64,000 bases of DNA. Origin: Sphingosinicella humi. GTDB lineage: Bacteria > Pseudomonadota > Alphaproteobacteria > Sphingomonadales > Sphingomonadaceae. A program made the translations under genes and the position numbers. The stretch covers positions 1-64,000 of the forward strand of contig NZ_QFFF01000002.1 of NCBI RefSeq assembly GCF_003129465.1. The letters are read 5' to 3'. The notes under the pieces were generated by a model. That model worked only from the letters and a program-made list of their open reading frames with translations. It was not told the DNA's origin and did no database searches. This document shows, piece by piece, positions 18,094 through 27,606 of this stretch. The stretch's first letter is position 1, and each line of letters opens with the position of its first letter.

Positions 18094-19622
18094 CCGCTTG
18101 GCTCCCGATCCGCGCCGCTGCCGGCGAGATGGACCGCGGCTGGCGCGTTCATCTCATCGCGCTCGGTTGTCTCGCCGGCGGCATCCTCATCCTTTTCCAT
18201 CGGGATGCGGCCGATCTGGTCGCGGTCTGGCTCACACGCTCGACCTACAATCATTGCGCGCTGATCTTGCCGATTATCGGCTGGCTGGCGTGGCAGCGCT
18301 GGCCGGCGCTGAAGCGGCTCAAACCGAGCGCCTGGTGGCCAGGCTTGCTGCTGGTCGGCGCCGGGGCTTTCCTCTGGCTGCTGGGTGAGGCGGGCTTCGC
18401 CGCGATTGCGCGGCAGGCGGCGCTGATACTGTTGGTGCAGGGCGCCGTCATCACCTGCCTCGGCAAGGCGGTTTCGCGCGCGCTCGCCTTTCCGATTGCC
18501 TACGGACTTTTCATGGTCCCCATCGGCGATGAGTTGATGCCGGCGATGCAGACGCTGACCGCCGAGATTTCGATGGTGCTGCTGGGCCTTGTCGGCGTCC
18601 CGGCCCATATCGAGGGCGTCTTCATCACCACCCCCAGCGGTTATTTCGAAGTGGCGGAGGCCTGCTCGGGCGTCGAGTTCCTGATCGCCATGGTCGCCCT
18701 GGGCGCGCTCGTCGCCAATCTTTGCTTCACGTCGTGGAAGCGGCGCGTGCTCTTCATGATCGCGGCCGTGGTCATTCCGATCGTCGCCAACGGTATCCGC
18801 GCCTGGGGCACCATCTACATCGCCCATCTCACCGACATAGAATTCGCGGCGAGCTTCGATCACGTCATCTATGGCTGGTTCTTCTTCGCCTTCATCATCG
18901 CCGTCTTGATGGCCGCAAGCTGGCGCTTCTTCGACCGCAAGATCGACGACCCCTGGTTCGATCCCGACACGCTGCAGGCCGATAAGCCCGGGTCCAGTTT
19001 CGCCGTCATCCGCACAGCCGCGGCCGCTTTCGCGATCGCCGCCTTTCCGCTTGCCTGGTCGACCGCCATCGCCTCGGCCGGGCATCAGGCCGCGCCAGCC
19101 AGCTACTCCCTGCCGGATGTACCAGGCTGGCAGCAGGTGCCGCGCGAGAGCGGCCGCCCCTGGCAGCCCCATTTCGCCGGTGCCGATGCCCTGCGCATCG
19201 CGCGCTACCGCAATGCGAAGGGGCAGGAGGTCGATCTCGTCGTTGCCGTTTTCTCGCGTCAGGAGGAGGGGCGGGAGATTGTCGCCTTCGGCCAGGGCGC
19301 TATAGGGCCTCAAGCCCGATGGGCCTGGACGGCATCGGGGACCCCTGTGCCCGGCGGACGGTCGGACCGTATCGCCTCGCACGGGAGTGTCCGGGAAGTG
19401 CTGAGCTTCTATCGGGTCGGCGGGATACTCACGGGGAGCGACTACAGGGTGAAGCTGGAGACGGTGAAGGCGCGGCTGTTCGGCGGCCCGCAGCGCGCGG
19501 TGGCGGTGCTCGTCTCCGCCGAGGCGCCCGCGGACGGCGTTAGCCCGCGTCCCGCCATCGACGCCTTCCTTGCCGATCTGGGGCCGATCGCGGCCCTGGC
19601 CGACCGCGCCGCGGGACTTTAG
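18090..19622 (+). CDS. xrtA: Exosortase A with C-terminal EpsI domain
   Basis: A 510-residue inner-membrane transpeptidase-like enzyme. Residues 1-285 form the multi-spanning exosortase core, with the catalytic triad C192 (EACSG), R237 (NGIRAW) and H258 (DHVIYGW). Exosortase A is expected to cut PEP-CTERM proteins and join them to a surface polymer. After a soluble linker, one more helix (about 308-325) leads into a periplasmic EpsI-type domain to residue 510. EpsI is a separate gene in some species; here it is fused. No PEP-CTERM substrate is encoded in the window. Start and stop nearly touch both neighbours. Confidence 0.95.
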   Translation: MTAWLPIRAAAGEMDRGWRVHLIALGCLAGGILILFHRDAADLVAVWLTRSTYNHCALILPIIGWLAWQRWPALKRLKPSAWWPGLLLVGAGAFLWLLGEAGFAAIARQAALILLVQGAVITCLGKAVSRALAFPIAYGLFMVPIGDELMPAMQTLTAEISMVLLGLVGVPAHIEGVFITTPSGYFEVAEACSGVEFLIAMVALGALVANLCFTSWKRRVLFMIAAVVIPIVANGIRAWGTIYIAHLTDIEFAASFDHVIYGWFFFAFIIAVLMAASWRFFDRKIDDPWFDPDTLQADKPGSSFAVIRTAAAAFAIAAFPLAWSTAIASAGHQAAPASYSLPDVPGWQQVPRESGRPWQPHFAGADALRIARYRNAKGQEVDLVVAVFSRQEEGREIVAFGQGAIGPQARWAWTASGTPVPGGRSDRIASHGSVREVLSFYRVGGILTGSDYRVKLETVKARLFGGPQRAVAVLVSAEAPADGVSPRPAIDAFLADLGPIAALADRAAGL

Positions 19623-19623
19623 C

Positions 19624-21549
19624 ATGTGCGGCATCGCCGGCCTCTTTCACGTATCCGTCCCCAAGCCGGTCGATCCGGCGCGGGTCAAGGCGATGACCGA
19701 CATGCTCGTCCATCGCGGACCCGACGGGAGCGGCATCTGGACGGGACCCGGCATCGGCTTCGGCCACAGACGTCTATCGATCATCGATCTTGCCGGCGGC
19801 GCGCAGCCCATGCTGACGCCCGACCAGAGGGCGGCGATCACCTACAATGGCGAAATCTACAATTTTCGCGAGGTGCGCCTGGAGCTTCAGGCGAAGGGCC
19901 ACTCTTTTCGCACCGAAAGCGACACCGAGGTGATCCTCGCCGCGTGGCGCGAATGGGGGCCGGATTGCCTCTCCCGCCTGCACGGCATGTTCGCCTTCGC
20001 CCTCTATGACGCTGCGGCGGATGCGCTCTTCCTCGCCCGCGACCGGCTCGGCGTGAAGCCGCTTTACTATGCCGAGCTTCCGGACGGAGCGCTGGTCTTC
20101 GCCTCGGAGCTGAAGGGGCTTCTCGCCCATCCGCGCCTGCGCCGCACGGTCAGCCCCGAGGCGGTCGATGACTATCTCGCCTTCGGCTATGTGCCGGACG
20201 ACGCCTGTATCGTCGCGGGCGTCAGGAAGCTCGCCGCGGGCCAGTACCTCCTCCTACAGCGGGGCAGGGGCGTCGGCCCGCCCGTCCGCTGGTGGGACGT
20301 CGATTTCAGCCATCCTGTCAGCGGCAAGCCGAACGCTCTCGCCGAGGAGCTGACCGAGATCATGCGCACGGCCGTCCGCTCGCGCATGGTGGCGGACGTT
20401 CCGCTCGGCGCCTTCCTTTCCGGCGGGGTCGACAGCTCTTCGGTCGTTGCGCTGATGGCCGAGGCCAGCCGGAGCGCGGTCGAGACCTGTTCCATCGGCT
20501 TCGACGAGGCGGACCATGATGAGACGGGATACGCCAGCCTCGTCGCCGACCGCTTTGCCACCCGCCACCGCGCCCGCACCGTCGCCGCCGCCGATTTCGG
20601 CCTGATCGATACGCTGGCCGACGCCTTCGACGAGCCCTTCGCCGACGCCTCCGCGCTAGCCACCTATCGCGTCAGCGAACTGGCGCGGGAGAAGGTGACG
20701 GTCGCCCTCTCCGGCGACGGCGCCGACGAGGCCTTTGCCGGCTATCGCCGCTACCGACTTTTCGCCGCCGAAGAGCGGGCGAGGGGGCTCCTGCCGGGGG
20801 ACGTAGGCAGGGCTCTGGGCCGGCTCGGCGATCTCTATCCCAAGCTCGACTGGGCGCCCCGTTTCCTCCGCGCCCGCACCACCCTTCAGGCGCTCGGCAA
20901 GTCCAGCGGCGAGGCCTATGCCGAGGCGGTAGGCGTGACGCCGCCGGCGCTCCGCTCCCGCCTCTATGGCCCCGCGCTCCTTAAGGCGCTGCAGGGCCAC
21001 CGGGCGGAAGAGCGCTATGTGAAGACCATGGCGGAGGCGCCGGCAAAGGACCCGCTCTCGCGCGCCCAATATGCCGATCTCAAAATCTGGCTCCCGGGGG
21101 ATATCCTCACCAAGGTCGACCGCACCAGCATGGCCGTGGGCTTGGAAGCGCGCGAGCCCTTGCTCGACCACCGCCTGGTCGAATTCGCCGCGAGGCTGCC
21201 GGCGAACATGCGCCTTCGTGGCGGCAGCGGCAAATGGCTGATGAAGCGCGCGATGAGGCGCTATCTGCCGGAGGACATCCTCCATCGCCGTAAAATGGGC
21301 TTCGTCACCCCGATCAGCGCCTGGTTCCGCGGTCCCCTCGCGAGCGAGGCCGCCGCTATCGCCAGAAGTTCCGCTCTGTCCGAGCTGGGCTGGTTCGATG
21401 CCGCCGCCATATCGCGCCTTGCGGCCGACCACCGCGCCGGCAAGGCCGACCATGGCCGCCTGCTCTGGCAGCTGCTGATGCTCGACAAGTCGCTTCAGCG
21501 GCTGTTCGGCCTCGGCGCCTCGTCCGGATATATGGCCGCCGCGAAGTAG
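19624..21549 (+). CDS. XrtA-associated amidotransferase (asparagine synthase-like)
   Basis: A 641-residue protein of the asparagine-synthase (AsnB) group as found in exosortase A loci (TIGR03108 type). Cys2 (MCGIAG) is the Ntn glutaminase nucleophile, and residues 1-200 are the glutaminase domain. The synthase domain carries the PPi loop SGGVDSS near 260 and the SGDGADEAF block near 360. It probably transfers ammonia to a carboxylate of a sugar or of the metabolite made by the locus. One base separates its start from the xrtA stop. Its last 55 bases overlap the convergent truA gene. Confidence 0.94.
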   Translation: MCGIAGLFHVSVPKPVDPARVKAMTDMLVHRGPDGSGIWTGPGIGFGHRRLSIIDLAGGAQPMLTPDQRAAITYNGEIYNFREVRLELQAKGHSFRTESDTEVILAAWREWGPDCLSRLHGMFAFALYDAAADALFLARDRLGVKPLYYAELPDGALVFASELKGLLAHPRLRRTVSPEAVDDYLAFGYVPDDACIVAGVRKLAAGQYLLLQRGRGVGPPVRWWDVDFSHPVSGKPNALAEELTEIMRTAVRSRMVADVPLGAFLSGGVDSSSVVALMAEASRSAVETCSIGFDEADHDETGYASLVADRFATRHRARTVAAADFGLIDTLADAFDEPFADASALATYRVSELAREKVTVALSGDGADEAFAGYRRYRLFAAEERARGLLPGDVGRALGRLGDLYPKLDWAPRFLRARTTLQALGKSSGEAYAEAVGVTPPALRSRLYGPALLKALQGHRAEERYVKTMAEAPAKDPLSRAQYADLKIWLPGDILTKVDRTSMAVGLEAREPLLDHRLVEFAARLPANMRLRGGSGKWLMKRAMRRYLPEDILHRRKMGFVTPISAWFRGPLASEAAAIARSSALSELGWFDAAAISRLAADHRAGKADHGRLLWQLLMLDKSLQRLFGLGASSGYMAAAK

Positions 21550-22262
21550 AGGCCGTCGGGCGGCGCGTTGAAGCCGAGCGCGTTCCGGTCACGCGCCTCC
21601 AGCGCCGCCTTGAGGTCCGCCGCGCTCCACTTGCCGCGTCCGACCAGCTCCAGGCACCCGACCATCGATCGCACCTGATGATGGAGGAAGGAGCGGGCCG
21701 CCACCTCGAACAGGATCGCCTCGCCTTCGCGCCGGACGTCGAGCCGGTCGAGCGTCTTCACCGGACTTTGCGACTGGCATTGCGCCGATCGGAAAGTGGT
21801 GAAGTCATGCCGCCCGACCAAGCATTGCGCCGCCTCCTGCATCGCCTCGGCGTCGAGCGGCACCGGCACCCGCCAGGCTCGCCCCGCCTCCAGCGCCAGG
21901 GGCGCGCGCCGATTGACGATCCGGTAGATGTAGCGGCGCCCGATGCAGCTGAAGCGCGCGTGGAAGTCGTCGGCCGCCTCTTCGGCCTTCAGGATCGCTA
22001 CCGGATGTGGCCGCAGCTTGGCATTCAGCCCGTCGGCGAGCCGGAAGGCGGTGATCGGTTTTGCCACGTCGACATGGGCCGTCATCGCCAGCGCGTGGAC
22101 TCCGGCGTCGGTGCGCCCGGCTGCATGGAGCGTCGCCTGCTCGCCGGTGATGCCGAAAACCGCCTCCTCGATCGCCTGCTGCACCGAAGGGCCATGTCCC
22201 TGCCGCTGCCAGCCCATGAACGGGCGGCCGTCATACTCCACGGTCAGGCGGAAGCGCGTCAT
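21495..22262 (-). CDS. truA: tRNA pseudouridine synthase A
   Basis: A 255-residue enzyme that makes pseudouridine at positions 38-40 of the tRNA anticodon arm. The catalytic Asp lies in [16 protein letters not shown] and [11 protein letters not shown] are conserved blocks. Its C-terminus runs 55 bases into the convergent amidotransferase gene, with the family's last conserved strand ([11 protein letters not shown]) still inside the overlap. The ATG at 22262 overlaps the fmt stop (ATGA), as in the common fmt-truA pair. Confidence 0.95.
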   Translation of the reverse strand: MTRFRLTVEYDGRPFMGWQRQGHGPSVQQAIEEAVFGITGEQATLHAAGRTDAGVHALAMTAHVDVAKPITAFRLADGLNAKLRPHPVAILKAEEAADDFHARFSCIGRRYIYRIVNRRAPLALEAGRAWRVPVPLDAEAMQEAAQCLVGRHDFTTFRSAQCQSQSPVKTLDRLDVRREGEAILFEVAARSFLHHQVRSMVGCLELVGRGKWSAADLKAALEARDRNALGFNAPPDGLYFAAAIYPDEAPRPNSR

Positions 22263-23164
22263 CCGAGGCGGATGCCCGCCGGGATCGAAAAACCCCGCAG
22301 CAGCTTGGATGGCGTCATGACGGCACGGCCCGCCCGCTGGACGAAGCTCGGCACGATGGCGCCGGTGCCGCAGGCGATCTCCAGGCCATGATCGATCGTC
22401 GTCCCGGCCTCGCCGCTGCGCTCGTCCACGCTCGCCGCCAATATCTTGATCCGCTCGCCGCCATGTTCAAACCAGGCGCCGGGGAAGGGGTTGAACGCCC
22501 TGATCTGCCGCTCGACCTCTACGGCGCTCTTGCTGAAATCCAGCCGCGCCTCATCCTTGTCGATCTTGGCGGCGCAGGTAACGCCTTCCTCGGGCTGGGG
22601 CGTCGGCGTCAGGCGCGGAAGGTCGTCCAGCACCTCCACCATCAAGGCCGCGCCGATCGCCGCCAGCTCCTCGGTAAGTTCGCCCGCCGTCTTGCCGTCG
22701 ACCGGCGTCTCCCGGACGGCGTACATCGGCCCGGTATCCAGCCCTAGCTCCATTCCCATGATGGTGACGCCGGTCGTCTCATCGCCGGCCAGGATTGCGC
22801 GCTGCACGGGCGCTGCGCCACGCCAGCGCGGCAGGATCGACCCGTGAACGTTGAGGCAACCATGCCGCGGCGCGTCCAGCACCGGCGCGGGCAGGATGAG
22901 ACCATAGGCCGCCACCACCGCCACATCGAGATCGAGCGCGGCGAACGCTGCCTGAGCCTCCGCGTCGCGCAGGCTCACCGGCGTCCGCACCTCAATGCCC
23001 AGGCCCTCCGCCACTTCCTGTACCGGCGAGGGTCTCAGCGCCTTGCCGCGACCGGCGCGTCGTGGCGGCTGCGAATAGACGGCGACGACCTCATGCCCTG
23101 CCGCAACGAGGGCGTCGAGCGTCGGCACGGCGAAATCGGGCGTTCCCATGAAAGCGATGCGCAT
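22259..23164 (-). CDS. fmt: Methionyl-tRNA formyltransferase
   Basis: A 301-residue enzyme that formylates initiator Met-tRNA from 10-formyltetrahydrofolate. It shows [10 protein letters not shown] at the start, the active-site block [13 protein letters not shown] with the catalytic His/Asn region, LDTGPM, and a C-terminal OB-fold ending in [10 protein letters not shown]. The usual partner def is on the opposite strand, about 700 bases away past recR. Confidence 0.96.
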   Translation of the reverse strand: MRIAFMGTPDFAVPTLDALVAAGHEVVAVYSQPPRRAGRGKALRPSPVQEVAEGLGIEVRTPVSLRDAEAQAAFAALDLDVAVVAAYGLILPAPVLDAPRHGCLNVHGSILPRWRGAAPVQRAILAGDETTGVTIMGMELGLDTGPMYAVRETPVDGKTAGELTEELAAIGAALMVEVLDDLPRLTPTPQPEEGVTCAAKIDKDEARLDFSKSAVEVERQIRAFNPFPGAWFEHGGERIKILAASVDERSGEAGTTIDHGLEIACGTGAIVPSFVQRAGRAVMTPSKLLRGFSIPAGIRLG

Positions 23165-23227
23165 GGCACCGCTCTATCCCCTGAAATGCGCTTGGCAAGC
23201 CGCGCGCTCCCGCCTTATGCCCCGGCC

Positions 23228-23824
23228 ATGACCTCGCCCGAGATCGACGCCCTCACGCAGGCGCTGGCCCGCCTTCCCGGCCTTGGGCCACGCTCGGCCC
23301 GCCGCGCGGTGCTGCATCTCATGAAGAAGCGCGAGACGGCGATGGCGCCCTTGCTCCGCGCTCTGGAACGAGTGAACGAGGCCCTCGCCGTCTGCTCCAT
23401 CTGCGGTAACGTCGACACGACCAACCCCTGCGGCATCTGCGCCGATCCGCGCCGCGACGCTCGTCTGCTGTGCGTCGTCGAGGAGGTATCGGACCTCTGG
23501 GCACTCGACCGGTCCCACCTCTTTCCCGGTCGCTTTCATGTACTTGGCGGGCGTCTTTCAGCGCTAGAGGGAGTAAGGCCCGAGGATCTGGCCATCGACA
23601 GCCTGATCGCCCGCGTAGCCGCCGGCGGCATCGACGAGGTCGTGCTGGCGATGAACGCGACCCTCGAGGGTCAAACCACCGCCCATTATCTGGCCGAGCG
23701 GCTGGAATCCTATCCCATTCGCCTGACCCAGCTGGCGCACGGCCTCCCTGTTGGGGGCGAGCTCGACTATCTTGACGAAGGCACGCTGGCGCAGGCGCTG
23801 AGGGCACGACGACCGGTGGCCTAG
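23228..23824 (+). CDS. recR: Recombination mediator protein RecR
   Basis: A 198-residue protein acting with RecF/RecO to load RecA on gapped DNA. It has an N-terminal helix-hairpin-helix ([11 protein letters not shown]), a four-cysteine zinc finger ([16 protein letters not shown]), a Toprim domain ([11 protein letters not shown] onward) and the C-terminal [14 protein letters not shown] block. The frame is open upstream, but ATG 23228 gives the standard length and N-terminus. Confidence 0.96.
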   Translation: MTSPEIDALTQALARLPGLGPRSARRAVLHLMKKRETAMAPLLRALERVNEALAVCSICGNVDTTNPCGICADPRRDARLLCVVEEVSDLWALDRSHLFPGRFHVLGGRLSALEGVRPEDLAIDSLIARVAAGGIDEVVLAMNATLEGQTTAHYLAERLESYPIRLTQLAHGLPVGGELDYLDEGTLAQALRARRPVA

Positions 23825-23864
23825 CGCCTTGACGGCGGTCTTCTCCATACCTAGCTGAATCGGC

Positions 23865-24404
23865 ATGGCCTTGCTTCCGATCATCGAGACTCCCGACCCG
23901 CTGCTGCGGCAGATTTCCACGCCTGTTGAGACGGTTGACGACGATCTGAGGGCGCTTATCGCCGACATGTTCGAAACGATGTACGCCGCGCCCGGGATCG
24001 GCCTCGCGGCCATCCAGGTCGGCGTGCCGAAGCGGGTCCTCGTCATCGACCTACAAGAACCGGAAGAGGAGGGCGGCGATCCCGTCCGCGATCCCAGGGT
24101 CTTCATCAATCCCGAGATCGTCTGGGCTTCGGAGACGCTTCAGTCCTACACCGAAGGATGTCTTTCGGTGCCCGACCAATATGCCGAGGTCGATCGCCCG
24201 GACCGGATCCGCGCCCGCTGGCTGGACGAGCAGGGCAAGGCCCGTGAGCAAGAGCTGGACGGCCTCCTCGCCATCTGCCTCCAGCACGAGATGGACCATC
24301 TGGAGGGCATTCTCTTCATCGACCATCTCTCCCGCCTGAAGCGTGACATGGTGCTAAAGAAGCTCGCCAAGACACGCAAAGAATTAGCAAAACGCGCCGC
24401 CTAA
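23865..24404 (+). CDS. def: Peptide deformylase
   Basis: A 179-residue metalloenzyme that removes the formyl group from new proteins. All three motifs are present: [17 protein letters not shown] with the metal Cys, and QHEMDHLEG with the two metal His and catalytic Glu. It follows recR by 40 bases and complements fmt on the other strand. Confidence 0.96.
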   Translation: MALLPIIETPDPLLRQISTPVETVDDDLRALIADMFETMYAAPGIGLAAIQVGVPKRVLVIDLQEPEEEGGDPVRDPRVFINPEIVWASETLQSYTEGCLSVPDQYAEVDRPDRIRARWLDEQGKAREQELDGLLAICLQHEMDHLEGILFIDHLSRLKRDMVLKKLAKTRKELAKRAA

Positions 24405-24411
24405 TCCCCGC

Positions 24412-24525
24412 GTCATCCCGGCGAAAGCCGGGACCCAAGAATACCGCGTTGCCGGTTAATCAGCGGATTAGCCGCTCTTCTTTCTTACCTGGGTGTCCTT
24501 GGATCCCGGCTTTCGCCGGGATGAC
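24412..24525. repeat. Intergenic double-hairpin repeat (family A)
   Basis: The left arm GTCATCCCGGCGAAAGCCGGG and the right arm CCCGGCTTTCGCCGGGATGAC are perfect inverted copies about 70 bases apart, each arm a hairpin with GAAA-type loop. It lies between convergent def and the lipoprotein gene. Confidence 0.75.
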
Positions 24526-24555
24526 GCTAGTTTCGGAATTCGCTTCCGACGCCTC

Positions 24556-25095
24556 TCACTCCGCTGGACCGCAATAGATAAGCCCCGCATCGGCGATGCT
24601 CTCGGCCTCGAACAGCATCGCCTGGGCGGATTCGGCGAAGCGGATCTTCAGATTGTCATCGACCGGCGGTCCCTCCGACGTGCAGCGCGCGGAGATATCG
24701 TAGCCGCCATCGGCCTGTACAGCATTCACGAACTTGCAAACCGAGCCGGCCGGCGTTTCCAGGCTCTCGCGTGTGAAGCGCCAGGCCTGGCCATCGCACA
24801 TACCGGCCTCGGCGGCCCATAATCCCACGAAGCGGAAGGCGCCGGGCGGCGGCAGGCGATGGCTGCTGGCGTCGCCCACGCCCTCATTCTCATTGCCCAC
24901 CTCTGACGCTGTCGGCGGCGGAGGTGGCGCATCGGTCTCCGATGGAGGGATCGCGATCGCAGCATTCTGCTGGGCCAGTTCGTCTGCTGGCTGGGCTGCA
25001 TTGTCTGTAGCCTGGCCACCGCCGCAGGCGCTGAGTGACGTCATGGCGGCAAGCGCGACCGAGGCGGACAGCAAGGGGAAAGCACTCTTGGTCAT
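24556..25095 (-). CDS. Hypothetical lipoprotein
   Basis: A 179-residue protein. The signal peptide ends in a lipobox (LSAC followed by GGG), then a Pro/Gln/Ala-rich linker to about residue 90 and a compact C-terminal domain with three or four cysteines (MCDGQAW, SVCKFV, ARCTSEG, IYCGPAE) that could form disulfides. It is probably tethered in the periplasm. I do not recognise the family with confidence. ATG 25095 is chosen because it begins the signal peptide, although the frame stays open to 25353. Confidence 0.72.
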   Translation of the reverse strand: MTKSAFPLLSASVALAAMTSLSACGGGQATDNAAQPADELAQQNAAIAIPPSETDAPPPPPTASEVGNENEGVGDASSHRLPPPGAFRFVGLWAAEAGMCDGQAWRFTRESLETPAGSVCKFVNAVQADGGYDISARCTSEGPPVDDNLKIRFAESAQAMLFEAESIADAGLIYCGPAE

Positions 25096-25147
25096 GAAGT
25101 CATAATGCATCGCGCGCCCATCGGGTTGCGTGCCCGACCCTGCTCCA

Positions 25148-25534
25148 TCAGAAGGTCTCGAGCGCGGCGCGGCAGTCGCGCGCGCACTCGCGGCACATCT
25201 CGGCGCAAAGCCGGCAATGTTCATGGTCGTGGCGGGCGCATTCCTCCGCGCAGATGTCGCAGGCGGTGACGCAGAGCTGCAGCATCTCCTGGAGCAACAG
25301 CTCGTTCGAGCCGGTCCGCCGCGTCGCCAACTTGAACGTCGCGTCGCAGACATCGGCGCAATCGAGGCAGGTGCGGATGCATTGCCGCATGTCCATTTCC
25401 TCAGCAGCGCAGGCGTCGGCGCAGCTGGTGCAGATCGCGGCGCAGAACATGGCGTGCCGCACCGCCAGCGCGAGCGGCTCGTTGAGATCGCCGCCGACTT
25501 GCGGATGCGCGGCGATCATCTTGGCGATGGACAT
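25148..25534 (-). CDS. Cysteine-rich four-helix copper-storage-like protein
   Basis: A 128-residue protein with 17 cysteines, nearly all spaced as CxxxC or CxxC along predicted helices, and a His-rich turn (ARHDHEHC). This matches the four-helix-bundle copper-binding (DUF326, Csp-like) family, in which cysteines line the inside of the bundle and bind many Cu(I) ions. There is no signal peptide, so a cytosolic (Csp3-like) store is expected. The ATG at 25534 has an AGGAG site. No copper regulator or exporter lies next to it. Confidence 0.88.
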   Translation of the reverse strand: MSIAKMIAAHPQVGGDLNEPLALAVRHAMFCAAICTSCADACAAEEMDMRQCIRTCLDCADVCDATFKLATRRTGSNELLLQEMLQLCVTACDICAEECARHDHEHCRLCAEMCRECARDCRAALETF

Positions 25535-25656
25535 GACGGATCTCCTGTCTCGGTTCGGAAGGCGAACGGATTTTTGAGCATCGCGGTTCCCGACCCCCTT
25601 GAGCCACAGCGGCGCCTGCTTTAGGTTCGCTATTCGTTCCGATTGAGGGGGAGCCA

Positions 25657-27048
25657 ATGGATCCGGTCATCTTTGTCGTGGTGGCGCTCCTCGCCGGCCT
25701 CAGCGTCGGCTGGTTCGCCGGCAGCCGCCAGGCTGCCGCCTATCGCGAGGAGCGGGACGCGCGGCTCGACGATTTCCGCAAGGCGATCGCCGATCTCGCC
25801 GCTGCCGAGGAGCGGGCGAAGCAGGTGCCGCTGCTCTCAGCCCAGCTGGAGGAGGCTCGGCGCGAATGCGGCGAGGCGCGGACGGAATGCGCTCGTCTGG
25901 CCTCGGCGCAGGAGGAACGGCAGCGCGCCTTCGAGGCGCAGCTCAAGGAGCTCAAGGAAGCGCGCGAGGCGCTTTCGGCCCAGTTCGGCGAGATCGGCGG
26001 CAAGCTGCTCGGCGAGGCGCAAAAGCAATTCCTGGAGCGCGCCGATGCCCGCTTCAACCAGGCCGGCGAGAAGAGCGAGGAGAAGCTGAAGACGCTTCTT
26101 CAGCCGGTCGAGGCGACCTTGAAGCGCTACGAGGAGAATCTCACGCGTGTCGAAAAGGATCGCGTCGGCACCTATGGCGAATTGAAGGCGGCGGTCGAGC
26201 TGGTCCGGTCGGGCCAGAGTCAGGTGCGGGACGAAACGGCGAAACTGGTCAACGCGCTCCGCTCCAGCCCCAAGGCGAGGGGCCGCTGGGGCGAGCAAAG
26301 TCTTCGCAATGTCCTGGAACAAGCCGGCCTATCTTCTTACATCGATTTCGAATCCGAGGTATCGGTGGAGACCGAGGAAGGGCGCTTGCGGCCGGACGTC
26401 GTCGTCAAGCTGCCCGGCGGCCGTAACATCATCATCGATGCCAAATGCTCTCTGAACGCATTCCTGGACGCCGCCGACGAGGTCGACGAGGTCGCCCGCG
26501 CGGGGCATCTCAAGGCGCATGCCGCGTCGCTCCGCAATCATGCGATGCAGCTTGGCGGCAAGGCTTATTGGCAGCAATTCGGCGACGCCGCCGATTATGT
26601 CGTCATGTATATTCCCGGCGAACATTTCCTCACCGCCGCGCTGGAGCAGGATGAAGGGCTATGGGAATGGGCGTTCGAGCGCCGCGTCCTGCTAGCGACA
26701 CCGACCAATCTCGTCGCCATCGCCCGCACCGTCGCCAGCGTCTGGCGCCAGGAGAAACTGGCCGAGGAAGCGGCCGAGATTGCCCGGCTGGGCAAGGAGC
26801 TCCATTCGCGCCTCGCCACGATGGGCAGTCACGTCGTCAAGCTCGGCCGGAACCTCGAACTGGCGACCGGCGCCTATAACAGCTTCGTCGGCAGCCTCGA
26901 GAGCCAGGTCCTCACCCAGGCCAAGCGCTTCGAGGCGTTGGAAGTGGCGCATGGCGGGAAGGAGATCGACCCGCTGCCGGTGATCGACACCACCCCGCGG
27001 GCCCTCACGAAACTTAGTGCCCAGGACGAAGCCGAGGCTGCGGAATAG
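25657..27048 (+). CDS. rmuC: DNA recombination protein RmuC
   Basis: A 463-residue protein with an N-terminal membrane helix (residues 3-22), long coiled coil (about 30-180) and a C-terminal PD-(D/E)XK nuclease-like domain containing RWGEQSLRNVLEQAGL and NIIIDAKCSLNAF. RmuC limits DNA inversion at inverted repeats, which is apt given the many inverted repeats nearby, though no link is shown. It diverges from the copper-storage gene. Confidence 0.95.
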   Translation: MDPVIFVVVALLAGLSVGWFAGSRQAAAYREERDARLDDFRKAIADLAAAEERAKQVPLLSAQLEEARRECGEARTECARLASAQEERQRAFEAQLKELKEAREALSAQFGEIGGKLLGEAQKQFLERADARFNQAGEKSEEKLKTLLQPVEATLKRYEENLTRVEKDRVGTYGELKAAVELVRSGQSQVRDETAKLVNALRSSPKARGRWGEQSLRNVLEQAGLSSYIDFESEVSVETEEGRLRPDVVVKLPGGRNIIIDAKCSLNAFLDAADEVDEVARAGHLKAHAASLRNHAMQLGGKAYWQQFGDAADYVVMYIPGEHFLTAALEQDEGLWEWAFERRVLLATPTNLVAIARTVASVWRQEKLAEEAAEIARLGKELHSRLATMGSHVVKLGRNLELATGAYNSFVGSLESQVLTQAKRFEALEVAHGGKEIDPLPVIDTTPRALTKLSAQDEAEAAE

Positions 27049-27071
27049 GGGGCTAACGGGCCTATGCTGAC

Positions 27072-27150
27072 CCGTTCGTCCCGAGCGCAGTCGAGGGGCG
27101 TGTGTGATGACTCTGTGCCAGCGCCCCTCGACTTCGCTCGGGACGAACGG
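27072..27150. repeat. Intergenic inverted repeat (family C)
   Basis: The arms CCGTTCGTCCCGAGCGCAGTC and GACTTCGCTCGGGACGAACGG pair almost perfectly, continuing inward with GAGGGGCG/CGCCCCTC, to give a stem of nearly 30 bp. It fills the gap between convergent rmuC and the next lipoprotein gene. A second copy is at 41970-42046. Confidence 0.75.
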
Positions 27151-27184
27151 AGCAGGTGACAGGAAGGCTGCGAAGGGTTCGGGC

Positions 27185-27583
27185 TCACATGTCCCAATCG
27201 GGCCAGCGCTGGCCGCCGCAGCCGTGAAGGGTCTGGCCGTCGGCGACGACCATTACCGTGTCGGCATAACCATGACCGCTCATGGCGTCGTTGCAGCGGC
27301 TGTGGGTGACGTCGACGATCAGCCGCTCGGTCTCATAGCGGTGGCCGTTGAAGGTCGTGCGCGGATCGGGCGCCGACACGGTGATCCGCGTTTCGCCATA
27401 GTCGCCCACATAATCGATCCGATCTTCCGCGATCGTTACCGTCCAGCCCGGTTCCTGACCAAGCGCGCGATACACCGCCTCTTCGCCAATCGGCGACGGA
27501 GGGGTCGTGGCGGGATAGGCGCAGGCGCCGGTGGCGGCCAGCAGCAGCCAGGCAGGCCATTTCGGCACGGTAACGGCTCTCAT
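27185..27583 (-). CDS. COG3650-like periplasmic protein/lipoprotein
   Basis: A 132-residue protein with an N-terminal export signal and a possible lipobox (ATGAC). It continues with a domain of the COG3650 kind (YRALGQEPGW near the start, then alternating strands and two late cysteines in SRCNDAM and HGCGGQ). Function of the family is not known. ATG 27583 begins the signal; a further 16 residues upstream in frame look non-native. It lies just downstream of the SpoU methyltransferase on the same strand. Confidence 0.75.
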   Translation of the reverse strand: MRAVTVPKWPAWLLLAATGACAYPATTPPSPIGEEAVYRALGQEPGWTVTIAEDRIDYVGDYGETRITVSAPDPRTTFNGHRYETERLIVDVTHSRCNDAMSGHGYADTVMVVADGQTLHGCGGQRWPDWDM

Positions 27584-27606
27584 AGGCGGGAAGCGCGTGA
27601 ACGGAC

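Noticed and set aside
5739-21549. A PEP-CTERM substrate gene hidden in the locus
   Set aside because: No protein in the window ends with a PEP motif, helix and basic tail; the barrel protein ends in Phe and has no such tail.
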